A stretch of 64,000 nt of DNA from Acorus gramineus (lineage: Eukaryota; Streptophyta; Magnoliopsida; Acorales; Acoraceae). The notes below the pieces were generated by a model that did no database searches, was not told where the DNA came from, and saw only the letters and a program-made list of their open reading frames with translations. The position numbers and the translations under genes are program-made. Within the stretch, counting starts at the first letter, position 1. Each line of letters begins with the position of its first letter. The stretch lies in the NCBI GenBank assembly GCA_030737835.1, contig CM060857.1, forward strand, positions 4,095,279-4,159,278. The letters run 5' to 3'. Of the stretch, positions 35,815 to 49,800 are shown one piece after another.

Positions 35815-36357
35815 CGGGCGACTTAAAAACCCAGATACGCCCCGGAACTGTGAAATTTCAGTAACGTTACCGGAATTTGATGAGATTTTCGTGAGAGGCC
35901 TAAAATGGCACCAGGACACCAAATATGCAGTTAGATTTCCAATCGGAGTCCTCTAACTCAGGACGATAGATAACAGTCCAAAATTAGCGGTTTCGATCGA
36001 AAACCGAAAAAAAAAATGAAAAACTGCCAGAACGCTCTAACGGTTACCAGCAGGTTAAAAGTGACACATATATAACAGTGAAGAACAAAGCACCGTTGGT
36101 CCTAAACAACAAGGCTCAAACTCAAAAGACCCGAAGGATCATGCACCGCAAGCCTCTTCATCTTCCTTTTAAATTTTCACAAACTTGTAAAAATCTCTGA
36201 AGTTGTAATTCTCGAGACACTCTTCAAAGGAGACCGAGGATCAGAGGATTAAAAGATCGAGTTGTACCCACGTCACCTTTTTATGTATTGATTTGCTCTC
36301 CGAGCATATCATCATCTTTAAAATTTGTAAGGGACATTTTTGTTCGCTACAGATTTT

Positions 36358-36375
36358 TGGCACGCCCGGTGGGAC
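36358..36375 (+). other. Primer-binding site of element B
   Basis: TGGCACGCCCGGTGGGAC starts six bases after the 5' LTR end (36351). It has the expected TGG start that pairs with a tRNA CCA end. I do not assign the tRNA. Confidence 0.7.
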
Positions 36376-36446
36376 CATCATCTCCTCTCATCCCTCATTT
36401 CCGTCAAGCTCGAACTTCCTTCTTCTAAGGCGTTCGAAGTACAACC

Positions 36447-38717
36447 ATGGCCGAAGCCAACACCAATGCCACTCCTGCAAGCGAAACGCCTCTTGTTGAC
36501 CCTACTTCACTTCAACAAGGAGGCTTGGAGAATCTCTTCCTAGAGGCCCACAATGCAGTACTGGTCACCACTCCTGGTATGCGCGTCTACACTAGGTGAG
36601 CTAGAGCTACGACATCAACCCTCGTTCCAGAAATGGAAGACGAAGGTACGATGAAGAATGCCAATAATGCAACAGCACAGGAGGTACATGACGATTCAAA
36701 TGATCTTGGTGCTCATGTTCGAGTATCGCGTACCGAAGATGAAGTGGAGACTGTAATTCGTCGTAATTACATCTCCGATGACGACGCCAACGCCAGATCC
36801 GATGGGCCCACGCCGGGGGCAAGGCGCACTCACAACCATCCCTCGATGTCCAAACTCGAGGAGCAAATTAAGCAGCTCAATCAATCCATGGCGCAAATGG
36901 CTCAGATGATGATGGAGAAGGACCGTCAAATTAGTATTCTTCTCCAAAAATTGGGCTCGAAGAATGATACCGGCGTCTCGAATCAGGTACCCGTGTCACC
37001 AAATGCTGTCCCTGCATCAACTTTGCCCATTGAGCAATCGATGGTCATTCCTCCAACGACAGTTCTCGCGGCGTCTCAAGCTTCAGTTGCTCCGGCTATG
37101 ACTGTACAACAATTACAGTCATTAGTGGCAGACATGGTCCGCACTCAAAATGGTGGATATGTCCAATCTTCAGCAGGATATTCAAAGCCGTACACTCAAC
37201 GTATCCAGCAGCTCCGCTTTCCATCGGGATACCAACCACCAAAATTTCAGCATTTTGATGGGAAGGGCAATCCAAAACAACACATTGCCCATTTCATCGA
37301 AACCTGCAACAATGCTGGCACTTATGGCGACTTGATGGTGAAGCAATTCGTGCGCTCCCTAAAGGGGAATGCATTCGATTGGTACGTCGATCTTTTGCCC
37401 GCATCAATCGACAGTTGGGAGGCTTTAGAACGAGAATTTCTCACTCGCTTCTATAGCACTCGCCGTACTGTCAGCATGGTGGAGTTGGCTGCAGTTAAAC
37501 AACGCAAGGAAGAATCGGTGATCGATTACATTGACCGGTGGAGGAATCTTGCTCTTAATTCGCGAGATCGATTGTCAGAAACTTCAGCAATCGAAATGTG
37601 CATCCAAGGCATGCATTGGGGCCTTCTCTATATTCTCAAGGGAATCAAACCTCATACCTTTGAAGAATTGGCTACTCGAGCGCACGATATGGAGATTAGC
37701 CTGGCCACTCACGGAGACTTCAAGCCGAAGGACTTTGCAAAAGATGACAAAGACAAAGCATCTGCGCCTAAGAAGAAGCATGTGAATGTCGTCAATATCG
37801 CGTCTTCCTCAAAACCATGGGGGACGAGTGGTGCAGCAGACAAAAGCAAACTTGATCCAGGCTCCTCTCATAAGAAAGCGCCACGAATGACCCTTGAAGA
37901 ACTTAAAGCCAAGGTGTACCCTTTCCCAGACTCTGAAATCTCTGCTATGTTCGATCAGTTACTCAAAGAGAAGATGATTGAACTCCCCGAGTCAAAGAGG
38001 CCTGAACAAGCAGATCGTGTCAATGACCTGCTATACTGCAAATATCATAGGGTAGTTAGCCACCCCATTGAGCAATGCTTCGTGTTCAAAGAGAAGGTGA
38101 TGGATCTTGCACGTCAGGGAAAAATTGAGCTTGACTTGGGAGATGTCGCATCAGCAAATACAACATCAGTCTCCTTTGATTTCTTCTCATCTGTTCAAAT
38201 CCCAAAGGAGCTTGATCCACCAAAGCCATTGCCGACTTGTAATTGCACACATGCTCGTATGCGATATGATCCACATCTGGAACGCATTTCTCGGGATGAA
38301 TATCAAGTTTCAGCATTCGAGAGGAATACACATTGTCTCAAGATTGACGAAAGAACTCTTAAAGAAGAAGAATATTTCAGAAGGCTTTGCCCCAAATGCT
38401 CCATCTCTCCCTGCTCGAGCTGCTTCAGGGGAGAGTTGTTTCCTCTTAACACTGATGTCACTCCTATGCCAGAACCAGAAGTACATCCTGCCCCTGATGG
38501 GTGGGGAGGCGAAGCATTGGAATCCCAAACTCCAAGGGAGGGAGACCTTATCGACAAAGAAGGATGGACTATGAAGATGCGCAATGAGGAGTCGTGTTTC
38601 CCAGATCCCCAAGTAAGGAGGATGGCTACAAGGCAAATATCCAAAGCAACCCAGACAGACCCTGCAGATCTTATTGAAAAGAATCTCCCGGGTCCACCTA
38701 CTCTGGCATTCCATTGA
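36447..38717 (+). pseudogene. gag of element B
   Basis: The likely start ATG is at 36447 (MAEANTNATPASETP). The frame meets an in-frame TGA at 36597-36599 and then stays open to 38717. A short coiled coil (residues ~70-110 from the second ATG at 36633) precedes a retrotransposon gag domain (FRHFDG-like KFQHFDGKGNPKQHIAHF; AFDWYVDLLP; LEREFLTRFYSTRRTVSM). Downstream is a C-x2-H...H-x4-C finger (CKYHRVVSHPIEQC) in place of a typical CCHC knuckle. Gag would form the virus-like particle. The TGA is most simply a decayed CGA; a start at 36633 would avoid it. Confidence 0.88.
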
Positions 38718-41178
38718 AGCCGACGCCCTTGAAACACTCCCTCCTTCCAGTTCTTCTTCAACCTCTCCCACGGAGACTTGCTATATGGTGGAGGTCCATG
38801 ATTCAGAAATAAAGAGCGTTGAAATGCTCCCTACTACCTCTAGCTTGGCGGAGTCTTCCAAAGTTGACCATTCCGATGATGAAAAGGCCCTCGTCAGCCC
38901 ACAAGCTACTGAAGATCATTCTGCTTCCTACCAGGAGGCTATTCTTCATCTACCTCTCATTGAAGCGTTGCATCTCTCAGAAGAAGCACGCCTCACCATG
39001 GCAGTCTTGACCAACCCTGATGATTATAAGAGAGAATCTGAAGCCGATCAAGAAGAGGGGGCATCACCGTCTTGCAACTTCACCATATCTTTCTCTGATG
39101 AAGACCTGCAACTTGGAGTCCGCCTTCACAATAGGCCCCTCTATGTGTCAGGATACATCAGAGAGAAGCAAATAACTCGCATATTGCTAGATTGTGGTTC
39201 TGCTGTCAACATCATGCCTGTCCAGACCATGGAACAATTAGGCATTACAACCAGTGAGCTTTCTCAAAGCCAATTGGTTATTCAAGGGTTCAACCAAGCT
39301 GGAAGTCTACTATTGGTATCATACGCCTAAAGCTCTCAATTGGCGAACTTGATACAATGATTCTCTTCCATGTCATTGATTGTAGAACTTCATATCGTCT
39401 TCTATTGGGGAGGCCATGGCTACATGAAAATGGGGTAGTCGTCTCTACTTGGCACCAATGCTTCAAATATTATAAAGACGGTGTGGAAAAATGTGTCGCT
39501 GCTGACAGCAAACCCTTCACCAAAACAGAAATACATCTTGCTGATGCTAAATTCTATCAAGCAACGGGTGTAGTCGCCGAAGCATTGCCGATGAAAACTC
39601 CACACGGCATCAAGAAAAATGTTGAAGAGCAAACTACATCTACTTCTAACAGAAAGATGCGAATCAAGCATGTACGGGGAATCAATCCACATCCTCCAAC
39701 CAATGCTCAAGTTGGCCCTGTGTTACGCCTCATTTCCAAAGCGCATCGTACATCAGAACAACCACTATTCACATCAGCAGCTACGAAATTGCAGTCATTA
39801 TTCACCGAAGCTGACATTGTCGCACTTCAGCAAAAGATGATTTTGCCCTTGCATGCCTTGACACCTACATCAGTGACAATTCCTCCATTGTCAGGCTTCG
39901 TACCAGAAGGTCATTGGAGCAAGAAGTCGTCAAAATTGCTACAAAAGGCGGGCTTCCACATTAGCGATATGGCATCTCTAGGGACGCTTCCCCAAAAACA
40001 ATCCCGTGCGGGATGACCAAGACTCAAGCTCACCTCATTCATGCCGGAGAAAAGATACCTATATCCAGACGTGGCCTGGGCTTTGTGCCAACTCCAATCG
40101 TCGTTAAGTCAGCCATCAGAGGAGACCTCTCCTCTAATCATATTCAAGTGGAAATGACGAACAATTCTTCCACGTCCGAGTCGCAATCACCTCAAGTTAA
40201 TCCAACATCGGCGTCCATCAACAATACTCAGTCAAAATCCAGGCGTACAAGAAGACGAGGCAGACAAGCACAACATCAAGCTAGGCTTGGGGGGCATGAT
40301 GAAGTCATTCAAGAGCTTCATTCTGTACAACAAAACCCCAAACAAAGGGTTACTTCAGTATCCCGAAGGCCTGAAAAGTTAAAGACGAAATCCAAGGTTG
40401 TCCATGCTCCATCGACTCGACAGTCAGTATTCAGTCGTTTGGGACCGATCGCTCCCATTTCGAAGACAACCATGGAGCCCACTCGCCCCACCCGACAACG
40501 TCGCCGACTTGGGGGCAATCACAAAGAGGGTCGACAACTTACGACATCCTCAAATAGCCCTATGTATCCGTTCTGCTCGAAGCTTACTACCATTCAAGTG
40601 TCTGCATCGAATGATCCTTCTTGTGTCAAGCCAAGGACAGTAGTCATCACTACTCGTCCACCTTCTGATGCCCCTATGGATGATTCTTCTACATCCATTG
40701 TTGTCTCCGTCAACCACAATTCCATTCATGACGAGCCAAACATTGAGAATACTTCTCATTCGGACGACGAATTGCTGGACGCACAGCCTGATCTTGATGA
40801 AAGAGAACGATCCACCGTAGATGACTTAAAAGAAGTCAATTTGGGCACCGAAGAAGATCCACGCCCAACCTTCCTTAGTGCACTTCTAGCTCTAGAAGAA
40901 GCTGCATATGTTAAACTTCTTCAGGAGTACAAAGACGTCTTTGCATGGTCTTATAAAGAGATGCCAGGATTGGATCCTAAAATTGCTGTACACCAACTTG
41001 CTGTTCGGCATGGCGCTAGCCCTATTAAACAAGGGCAAAGACGCTACCGACCCGAGTTAATCCCACAAATCGAGAATGAAGTCAACAAGCTAATTGAAGC
41101 CGGCTTCATCCGAGAGGTCAAATATCCTACTTGGATCTCGAGCATCGTACCAGTAGAAAAGAAGAATGGACAAATCAG
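38718..41178 (+). pseudogene. Protease and linker to RT of element B, frameshifted
   Basis: Read in three frames. First, 38680-39305 ends with an aspartic protease active-site region (ILLDCGSAVNIMPVQTMEQL; Asp-Cys-Gly in place of the usual Asp-Ser/Thr-Gly). Next, 39305-40010 (FHVIDCRTSYRLLLGRPWLH is the second protease block). Then 40013-41178 is a poorly conserved linker and the start of RT (YKEMPGLDPKIAVHQL; ASPIKQGQRRYRP; GFIREVKYPTWISSIVPV). Shifts fall near 38700, 39305, 40000 and 41178. The first, at the gag/pro border, could be programmed; the others look like decay. Confidence 0.85.
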
Positions 41179-44106
41179 GTATGCGTAGACTTCAGAGATC
41201 TGAACAATGCGTGTCCTAAAGATGATTTTCCATTGCCAATTACTGAACTTATGGTGGATGCGACAACTGGTCATGAAGCGCTATCATTCATGGATGGATC
41301 TTCTGGCTATAATCAGATTCGAATGGCACCCAAAGATGAAGAACTCACAGCTTTTCGCACTCCAAAAGGCATCTATTGCTATAAAGTGATGATGTTTGGC
41401 TTGAAGAACGCAGGTGCTACTTACCAGCGCGCCATGCAAAAGATCTTCGATGATATTCTCCACCAAACGGTTGAATGTTACGTTGATGATCTCGTTGTGA
41501 AGTCTAAACAAAGGACCTCTCACCTTGATGATCTTCGACATATTTTCAATCGTCTACGAAGATATCAACTTCGAATGAACCCGCTCAAATGCGCATTTGG
41601 AGTCACTTCGGGGAAATTTCTTGGCTTCATTGTTAGGCATCGTGGCATTGAGATAGATCAATCCAAAATTGATGCTGTTCTCAACATGCCCGAACCCAAA
41701 TCATTACATGACCTTAGAAGTCTACAAGGTCGCTTGGCTTACATCAGAAGGTTTATTTCAAATTTGGCTGGAAGGTGTCACCCCTTTAGCCGACTCATGA
41801 AGAAGGATACCATCTTCAAGTGGGATGCTACTTGCCAAAACGCCCTCAATAGCATCAAACAATATTTATTAAAGCCACCAGTTCTATCTGCTCCAGTTCC
41901 TGGTGTACCCCTTATTCTATATATTAGTGCTCAAGAACACTCTATCGGGGCACTCCTTGCTCAAGAAAATCATATTGGCAAAGAAGTGGCGTGCTATTAT
42001 CTCAGTCGTACTCTTATTGGTGCCGAATTAAACTATTCGCCAATTGAGAAGATGTGTCTTGCACTCATTTTCACCACGAAGAAACTTCGGCATTACATGC
42101 TCGCACACACGATCAGACTTATTTCTAAAGCAGATCCCCTCAAGTATATTATGTCCAGGCCAGTTCTCTCAGGACGGCTAGCAAAATGGGCTCTCCTTCT
42201 GAGTGAGTTTGAAATCATCTTTGTCTCTCAAAAGGCTATAAAAGGACAAGTATTGGCCGACTTTCTAGCAGATTATCCAATCCCTGCTGAATGGGAATTG
42301 ACTGAAAATTTTCCTGACGAAGAAGTGCTTTCTATTGACATTGTTCCATCTTGGAAGATGTTCTTTGACGGTGCTGCAAGACGTGAAGCGGCAGGGGCAG
42401 GAATCGTCTTTGTCACACCTAAAGATGAAGTTCTCCCATTTTCTTTTGTCCTATCCGAACCATGTTCTAATAATATGGCAGAATATCAAGCATTAATTAT
42501 CGGCCTCGAACTCGCTGTCGACATGGGTATTCGAGAACTCCAAATTCATGGTGATTCAAAGCTTGTTATTTGTCAGATTATGGGGGAATATCAAGTTAAT
42601 AAAGAAGACTTGATACCGTATTATACAAGGGCATTGACATTGTTCCATATTATTGATGATGCCACTATTCAACATGTTCCAAGGGGCCTCAACCGACAAG
42701 CAGATGCTCTGGCAAATTTGGCTACTACTCTTACTCTCCCGGACACTAACCGCTTGGTCATCCCTCTTTGTCGCAAGTGGGTGGTTGTCACAGATGATAC
42801 AAGCAATCAAATTCCAGTACAAACAGATGTGGTCCATGTATTTATGACAGAAGAGCAAGATTGGAGGCAACCAATGATAAATTATCTTGCTCACGGCAGG
42901 CTTCCAGATGACGCAAAACACAAAATTGATATTCGTCGTCGTGCATCGAGGTTCCTTCATTTTAACGACGAGTTATATCGTCGTGGTTATGATGGCGTCT
43001 TGATGAGATGTTTAAGGCAAGAAGAAGCAGAAACAGCTCTCAAAGAAGCACATTCTGGTATATGTGGCACGCATCAATCTGGGCCAAAGCTTCATCTTCA
43101 TATCAAAAGAATGGGTTATTATTGGCCTACTATGGTTAAAGACTGCATGAAATTTTCAAAAGGGTGTCAAGCTTGCCAATTCCATGGGGACTATATTCAT
43201 CAGCCTCCAGAGCCCCTACATCCTACTGTTGCTTCATGGCCATTCGATAGTTGGGGACTCGACATAGTCGGACCCCTGCCAAAGTCATCTAAACAACATT
43301 GCTATATCCTAGCCGCAACAGATTACTTCTCTAAATGGGCTGAAGCGATTCCTCTCAAAGAAGTCAATCGGAATTCGGTCATTAACTTTATCCAAGATAA
43401 TATTATTTTTCGATATGGCATTCCTCGCTTCATCGTGACAGACAATGGTAAACAATTCAAAAATGCTGCCATGGACCAATTTTGTGCCAAGTTCAAGATC
43501 ATACAAAGGCGCTCGACGATGTACAATGCCCCAGCCAATGGATTAGCGGAAGCCTTCAACAAGACCTTGTGTAAACTACTACAAAAAGTAGTTTCCAAGT
43601 CGAAAAAGGATTGGCATGAACGTATAGGCGAAGTTCTTTGGGCTTACCGTACATCATTCCGAACTCCTACACAAGCAACCCCATATTCTCTTGTATACGG
43701 AGTAGAAGCCATTCTTCCTCTCGAGCTTCAAATTCCTTCATTAAGAATTGCTATTCAAGAAGGGCTTACTCAAGATGACAACGTCCGGCTTCGTCTAACG
43801 GAACTGGAAGCTTTAGATGAAAAGCGACTTGAAGCACAACAACGCATCGAATGCTACCAGGCACGTCTTTCTCGCGCATTCAATAAGAGAGTGCGTCCTC
43901 GATCCTTTCAAAAGGACGATCTTGTGTTGGCGGTTAAACGGCCTATCATCATGTCCCATAGAGTAGGGAAGAAGTTCGATGCTAAATGGGATGGCCCCCA
44001 TATTGTCAAAGAAGTCTACACCAATGGTGCTTACCTATTAACTACTCCAGGAGAGACTCAACTTGGTCCAATCAATGGAAAGTTCCTCAAAAGGTACTAT
44101 CCATAA
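41179..44106 (+). pseudogene. RT, two RNase H domains and integrase of element B
   Basis: Long open frame. RT: VCVDFRDLNNACPKDDFPLP, LSFMDGSSGYNQI, and YVDD at 41479-41490. First RNase H near 41920-42250 (SAQEHSIGALLAQE). A second, archaeal-type RNase H is at 42355-42720 (MFFDGAARREAAGAG; MAEYQALIIGLELA; IHGDSKLVICQI; NRQADALANLA), keeping the D-E-D-D residues. Integrase: HHCC zinc finger near 43050-43190, then Asp in WGLDIVGPLP, Asp in IVTDNGKQF and Glu in NGLAEAFNKTL. No chromodomain. The frame is cut from its N-terminus by a one-base deletion near 41178, within RT. Function: reverse transcription and integration of the element; not functional from this copy. Confidence 0.93.
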
Positions 44107-44417
44107 AAAAAAAAAAGGTTCCAACCCGGCCTGGCTATAACTTGAACGCTTTGTTGGAAAAAAAAAAAAAGGAACTACGTGTGACTTGATCCCTTAAGTA
44201 AGGGTACGTAGGCAGCCTGAGAAGTTACATCAGGTTCAGTCCAGACAAAAAATCGTCACTTACCAAATCTTCATGCAAATAGCCTAAGAAATTATATCAG
44301 GTTTAATTTGAACAAAAAAATAAATATATATCACCATCAATCATCATCCACAATTCTTTATTACAAATTCATAACAAAAAAAAAGAGAGAGGATATACAC
44401 AAAAAAAAGAAAAGAAG
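44107..44417. other. Spacer between pol and the antisense gene of element B
   Basis: A-runs and short AT-rich sequence with a TACGTAGGCAGCCTGAGAAG stretch (44202-44225). No gene. Confidence 0.5.
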
Positions 44418-46839
44418 CTAATATATGGAGCTAAAGTTCTGAAGGCGCTGCATCAACTCCTTTCTCCTGACGTCAACATTGCGGATGTCCGTAACCCTCG
44501 CCTTTTTCAACTGTCGAAGATGATCCTGTTTATTCTGCTTGTCAGTCAAAGCAATATCCCAAGTATTCAGTGCATTGTTCTTCATAGAAACAATGTTAGA
44601 TGCAGCAGTGACATGAGCCTGGGCCTCTTCAAATATAATTCTAGCGGCCACTTCCTTCGACTTTGCAGTATCGAGCTCCGACTTGGCAGCAGCAAGTTCA
44701 GACATGGCTACATCACGACTCTCAGTGAAAGATCTGATTTCCTCACCAAGGGAGGAAAGCTGACCATCTGTGTCTAAAACAGCATTCATAGTGAGCGTCA
44801 CTCGAGCGGTATGGTAGGCATCACAGTCAGAAAGGAATGACTCCATGTGAGTAGCAAAAGCATGATCATCTACATCAAACTTCTGAAGTTGCTCGCAAAA
44901 AACTATTCCCGTCGAGCTCCACCAGTTCTTCAAAGCAGTGAAACGACATTCAAGTAAGGTTCAAGAGTAGTAAAAATGAATTGACGGCAAAATCCAAGCA
45001 TCACAGGCGCCGTAGAACGCCTAAAATCTTCTCTTGTACACGAATTGTTTCTTGTTACCACTGAAAATTCTGGTGAAATCTCTTCAACTGGTTCAGATGC
45101 ATCAAGCTGAATTTCAACATGTACTGCTTGAGACTCAGCTTCAGTCATATCAGCAGCAGCCTTCGATGCACCTTCTGCATCATTGTCATGGTGGTTGTTC
45201 TCTATAAAGTCCCGTAACATGGAAAAGTCACGACCTCCGTCCCAATTATCAAAGCCAATATTGTCCAGATCATCTAAAGGAATGGGTAAGCCCAAGCTAG
45301 ACATATGCTCAGGCGGAACTGTGCACACAAAAAAAAGAAGGATATAGGGTCATCATAAAAAAAAAATACCCATCCTTTTCGCAGAAGGAACTTCATCAAC
45401 AGATTCACCATCGCTGATGACCTCTAAAGCAATTCCCTGGGATGACACATCTTTGGGAATCAGTTCTGAGGTAGTCACTGGAGGAGCATCGATTAGCGGC
45501 GTTGGTTCTAATAAAACGGATGGTGCCGCTTGAATTTACAAGCATCGTTTCGCCAACCTCTTTCGCTTCCCATTAAATACCTTGGGGACATCACCATCTT
45601 TGGCAATATGGGGAGATGATTGTTGGTCTTTAGTGGTTATATCAACATCTCCCGATTTAGAAGTTTGAGGTGATCTAAACCGTAAAGGACCAGGGTTGAT
45701 GCACTGGCTATCTCTTATCCCCTCACTCTTGTTGTATTCGAAAGAAGCTTTTTCGCTCTCCAAAAGGATTTCAATCGGGAAATCAGCAAGCATGGGTCTT
45801 ATCTTTTCACGAAGCCATCTGTCATATTCTATAGAAGGTGCATTCTTCGAGCTTGTCAAAGAACCCGGCGGTGTAAACCAGCTCAATCCATTCCTTCTAA
45901 AAAGGGCCATGAAAAACTGAATTGCCCGTGAAGGACCAACTGAATCTATTAATGGTATTGGAGTTCCAGGAGTGTCTTGTCCAAAACCATGTTGTCGTGC
46001 AAACCGGTGTGGGTTATAAGACTCCACATCAATTATGTCTCCACGATGATAAATCAGATACCCTGGTCTGCAGCTGATAGAAAAATAAAAGGCATCCAGT
46101 GGCATATCTTGGTCATCAAGAAGGCTAACTTCGCCAAAATTCATAATCGATCTTCTAGGACAGAAATCAAAGCCTATTTCATTTGTGTGACGCAATAATG
46201 CTCGAGGCTCAATGAAGGATGACTCCCAGTCAATATAAGCATTTAGAGCACCAGCGATGCTGGACAAAAAGGGGAATCTACTTTTGGATTTCACTATACC
46301 ATATACTCCCTTCCTGAAATGAAGCCCAATCCAATTGTAAAGGTAATGGAGAGGACAATAAGATGTAGCTTGACCGATTTCACCACGAGCGGAAGATAGT
46401 GTCAACAAACTTGTATAAGTACGAGATAACCCTTTATACAGGCTACAGAGGATGGCAGACGTGAAATTGTAATGGAACCCAGTCACTATACGTGCAATAG
46501 AAACAAAAGTGCCCAGACGAATTAAGTCTCCGCTCTGAGGCAGTGCAAATCTGCAGAGGAAAAGAACGATACAAGCTGCTTCATATACTGCCTTGCCCTC
46601 TTTGCTTCCCTTATGAACATTAAGTAGATCAAAGGGGTCCATCTTTCCGTATTGCGAACATTTTTCGTCCTTGTAAACGAGTAATGGTCTCTTGATATCA
46701 GAAGCCCGCTTTACCTTCGCACTCCTTACTATATGCGATCGCAAAGGATTTGGAAAGCGAAAGTCACCTCTATACAAAAACTCCATCCAGTCGGAATGCC
46801 TGATTCTGTCAAAGCGGCGTGTGGCAGCAAGAATAGCAT

Positions 46840-49800
46840 TGTCACGCCCCAGGGCGGCCGTCCCCGGGACGCGGCAGGTGTATATATCATATCAGAGGCC
46901 TACACATGAGGTCAAACACATATACTCTAAACCACAGATAAAAATGACAACACAGATATCAAACAAGGCTGACATAATATATACACAAAATAGCGGAAGC
47001 TAAAACTGAGTCTGTAACCCAAAACATATTACAGACCCGATACACAATCATACGTCCTGTGAGAGCCAATATACATGGAAACAACTGAATGTATACAGAC
47101 ACGTGCCAAGCACGGAAAATAAAATACATACAGCCAAGGAAAGGGATGCTGATAGCCTCTGGCACTCGCGGACGTAGCGCTGCTCCGCTACTGAAGGAAT
47201 CCCTCGGAAAGCTCCAACTGCTGCTCCGGCTCTAGCTCAGGCTCAGTGACCACTGGGGAAAAATATGCGAGGGGTGAGCCACACGCTCAGTGAACATCAC
47301 AACCCATGCATCACAGACAATATTTACCACAATTCCATTATTTATCCAGTCTCTACGACATAACAACATAATCCAGTGGTTCGTACTTCGCCGAACCACC
47401 ACACCCTCACCCTCACCCATCAATGGGTGACATAGGCTATTGGGACTGATAATCATCCAATCACAAAACCAGTAGGTCGCTCATCGCCAACCCACTACAC
47501 CCTCACCCTCACCCTACCACGGGTGACATAGGATTTTGGGACTGACTAGGCTGTTGGTCACCCTTGGTCCACCGATAGTCTCTCCTCCACTCCGTAGGCC
47601 GCTTGGTCTCCACCCACAACTTCAGCACAGTCCGCAACCAAATCAGGAGGTGCCTACTGATGTGGGTCCTCCGAAGGACGGCCTTTCTAACGCTGGGGGT
47701 AGCCTCTACCGGATCCAACGCAGGGAACAGAACAGCCTATCCATACGCATATGATCCACTCGGATCCGCCGACAACACATCTCTACCACTCAAATGTCAT
47801 GAACTCTTCAGAGTTCCTCCAGGTCGCATATCCAAGATGCGGGGAATAAGTACAATCAAAAGCAATGTTGGAATATCATTGGGGGAAAGAAACTCGGGAG
47901 GGCGGCGTGAGTTCCCGATATAGGATACCCCGACAACCAAACAAGGAACACGGAGTACCCTAACCCGGGTCTCACCGCTGTCCTCGCAAGGCCCCTCCCC
48001 TATAATATTCACTACACATGCTAATAATCATACCAAACATACAACATTACTTATAATATTATTGGGACTAGAAACCTCGGGAGGGCGGCGTGAGTTCCCG
48101 ATATAGGATACCCCGACAACCAAACAAGGAACACGGAGTACCCTAACACGGGTCTCACCGCTGTCCTCGCAAGGCTCCTCTCGATAATATTACCTAAGGC
48201 ATGCGATTTAACATACACTAGCATTTAATTGAATAAATAAACTAGAAGGACGCATATACAGGTCAAGGTTTCCTAACAAGAAACAGGAGGCATGGTGCAT
48301 GGCTCATACACATATCCTAAGGGTGCAAGTCCCTAACATGCAAAGTCTAGGGTAGCATGCATTCTACAATTTAATCATACAAGCATGGATTACATATTAC
48401 TGCAGGTTAATATACATCCACGGTGCCCCAGGAGAGGTCGGTATACGCCCAAGTGCGTATAACGCCTCTCTACTGGGTTGGATTGTCCCACTCACCGTAT
48501 CTGGGTCGTCGCGCGACCGTCCGTCTAGATCTGCAAGACAGACATTCAATATGGTGAGTTAAAATCCATAATCACCCCAATAATACATAACATACCCAAA
48601 TAAACACCCAAAATCCCAAATCAATCACCCAACACCCCCCCTGCAACCACCCGCACGGCCGGCCACCACCCGCACGGCCACCCGACCGCCCGGACGCGCC
48701 GCCGCGCCTCAGCCCGCGCACCCCGCACGCCTCGCGCCGCCCGCGAGCACCCCGCGCGCACCTCCGCCACCTCGCCGCGCCTCGCGCGCACCACCACGGC
48801 CTCGCCGCGCCCCGCGCGCACCACCACGGCCTCGCCGCGCCCCGCGCGCACCACCACGGCCTCGCCGCGCCCTCCGCGCGCACCCTGCACTCGGCCACCA
48901 CCTCGCGCACGCACCTCTGCTGCCTCAGCCACCACCTCGCGCACACACCTCCGCTGCCTCAGCCACCACCTCGCGCACGCACCACCCCTGCTCGCACGCC
49001 TAGCACCCGCGTGACCAGCTCCTCGCGCACCAGCCGGCCCAGCACGCCTGCACGACCAGCACAGCACGCCTCCCGCGCGCGCCTGCTTGCACTCCGCGCC
49101 CCCGCCCGCCCGCGCACGCACGCGCGCATGCCCGCGCGCGCCCAGCCTGCTGCGCTGCTGTGCTGCTGCCGGTGATGCCTGCTGCCCGAGACAGAACCCC
49201 CTGCTGCCCGTGACCACCCCTCACCATTCCCGAGCACCCAAACCACCACCCACCGACCTACGACCACCTCCACCACCCTCCGACGGCCACCCACAACCGC
49301 CGACCACCCCTCATACACAGATCCACACTCCTAGCATACATCTATGCAAGAAAAGTGAAGAAAAAGGCCTTACCAAGGGGAGGAAGCGAAGTCCGGACGC
49401 TCTCCGCGCGCCGAAACCTTTCCCAAAGGCTCTCTTACGCCCCGATCTACCACGGCCCTCGAAATGGCCCGAATCAGAGGACAAAGAGAGGGGGACGGAG
49501 TGGCTAGAGTCGTCGGAATCGGGTTTTGAAGACACCGGAGTGTAGATCGGGACCCGATCTACACTTCTCGTGCTTTAGGTTTTTAGGTTTGAGGGGTCTA
49601 AGGGCCTCTAATGGAAGAAAAAGAGAGAGAGAGGAGAGAGAGGGATTTGGTAGGGATGATGAACAGTAACTCGGAAAAATTAGATCCCACTCTTATATAG
49701 TGTGCGACTTAAAAACCCGTATACGCCCCGGAACTGCGAAATTTCGGGAACGTTACCGGAATTCAATGAAATTTTCGTGAGAGGTCTAAAATGGCACCAG

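Larger units (their letters stand above)
32490..36077 (-). mobile_element. Solo LTR 1 of the third family, inside the 5' LTR of element B
   Basis: Starts TGTCACGCCCC and ends TATATAACA on plus. The target duplication GTGAA is perfect at 32485-32489 and 36078-36082. The empty site is visible in the other LTR of element B at 52740-52744. Orientation is taken as minus, because a conserved TATA box (TATATAAG, 35814-35807) lies ~260 bp from the TGTTATAT end and the other end reads GGGGCGTGACA. No internal domain is present, as expected after LTR-LTR recombination. It contains four ~90-bp repeats (33010-33370) and a very GC-rich segment (34260-35450). Confidence 0.93.
31711..36351 (+). mobile_element. 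5' LTR of element B, split by a solo LTR
   Basis: Net length is about 1.05 kb once 32490-36077 and one GTGAA are removed. TATA box at 32002-32008 (CTATAAATAGG). It lacks ~50 bp of the GGCCCTGCC-rich U3 present in the 3' LTR, and its three leader hairpins are more eroded than those of the 3' LTR. Confidence 0.9.

Noticed and set aside
48572..49545. Open frames in the second GC-rich block
   Set aside because: Same composition effect within solo LTR 2.
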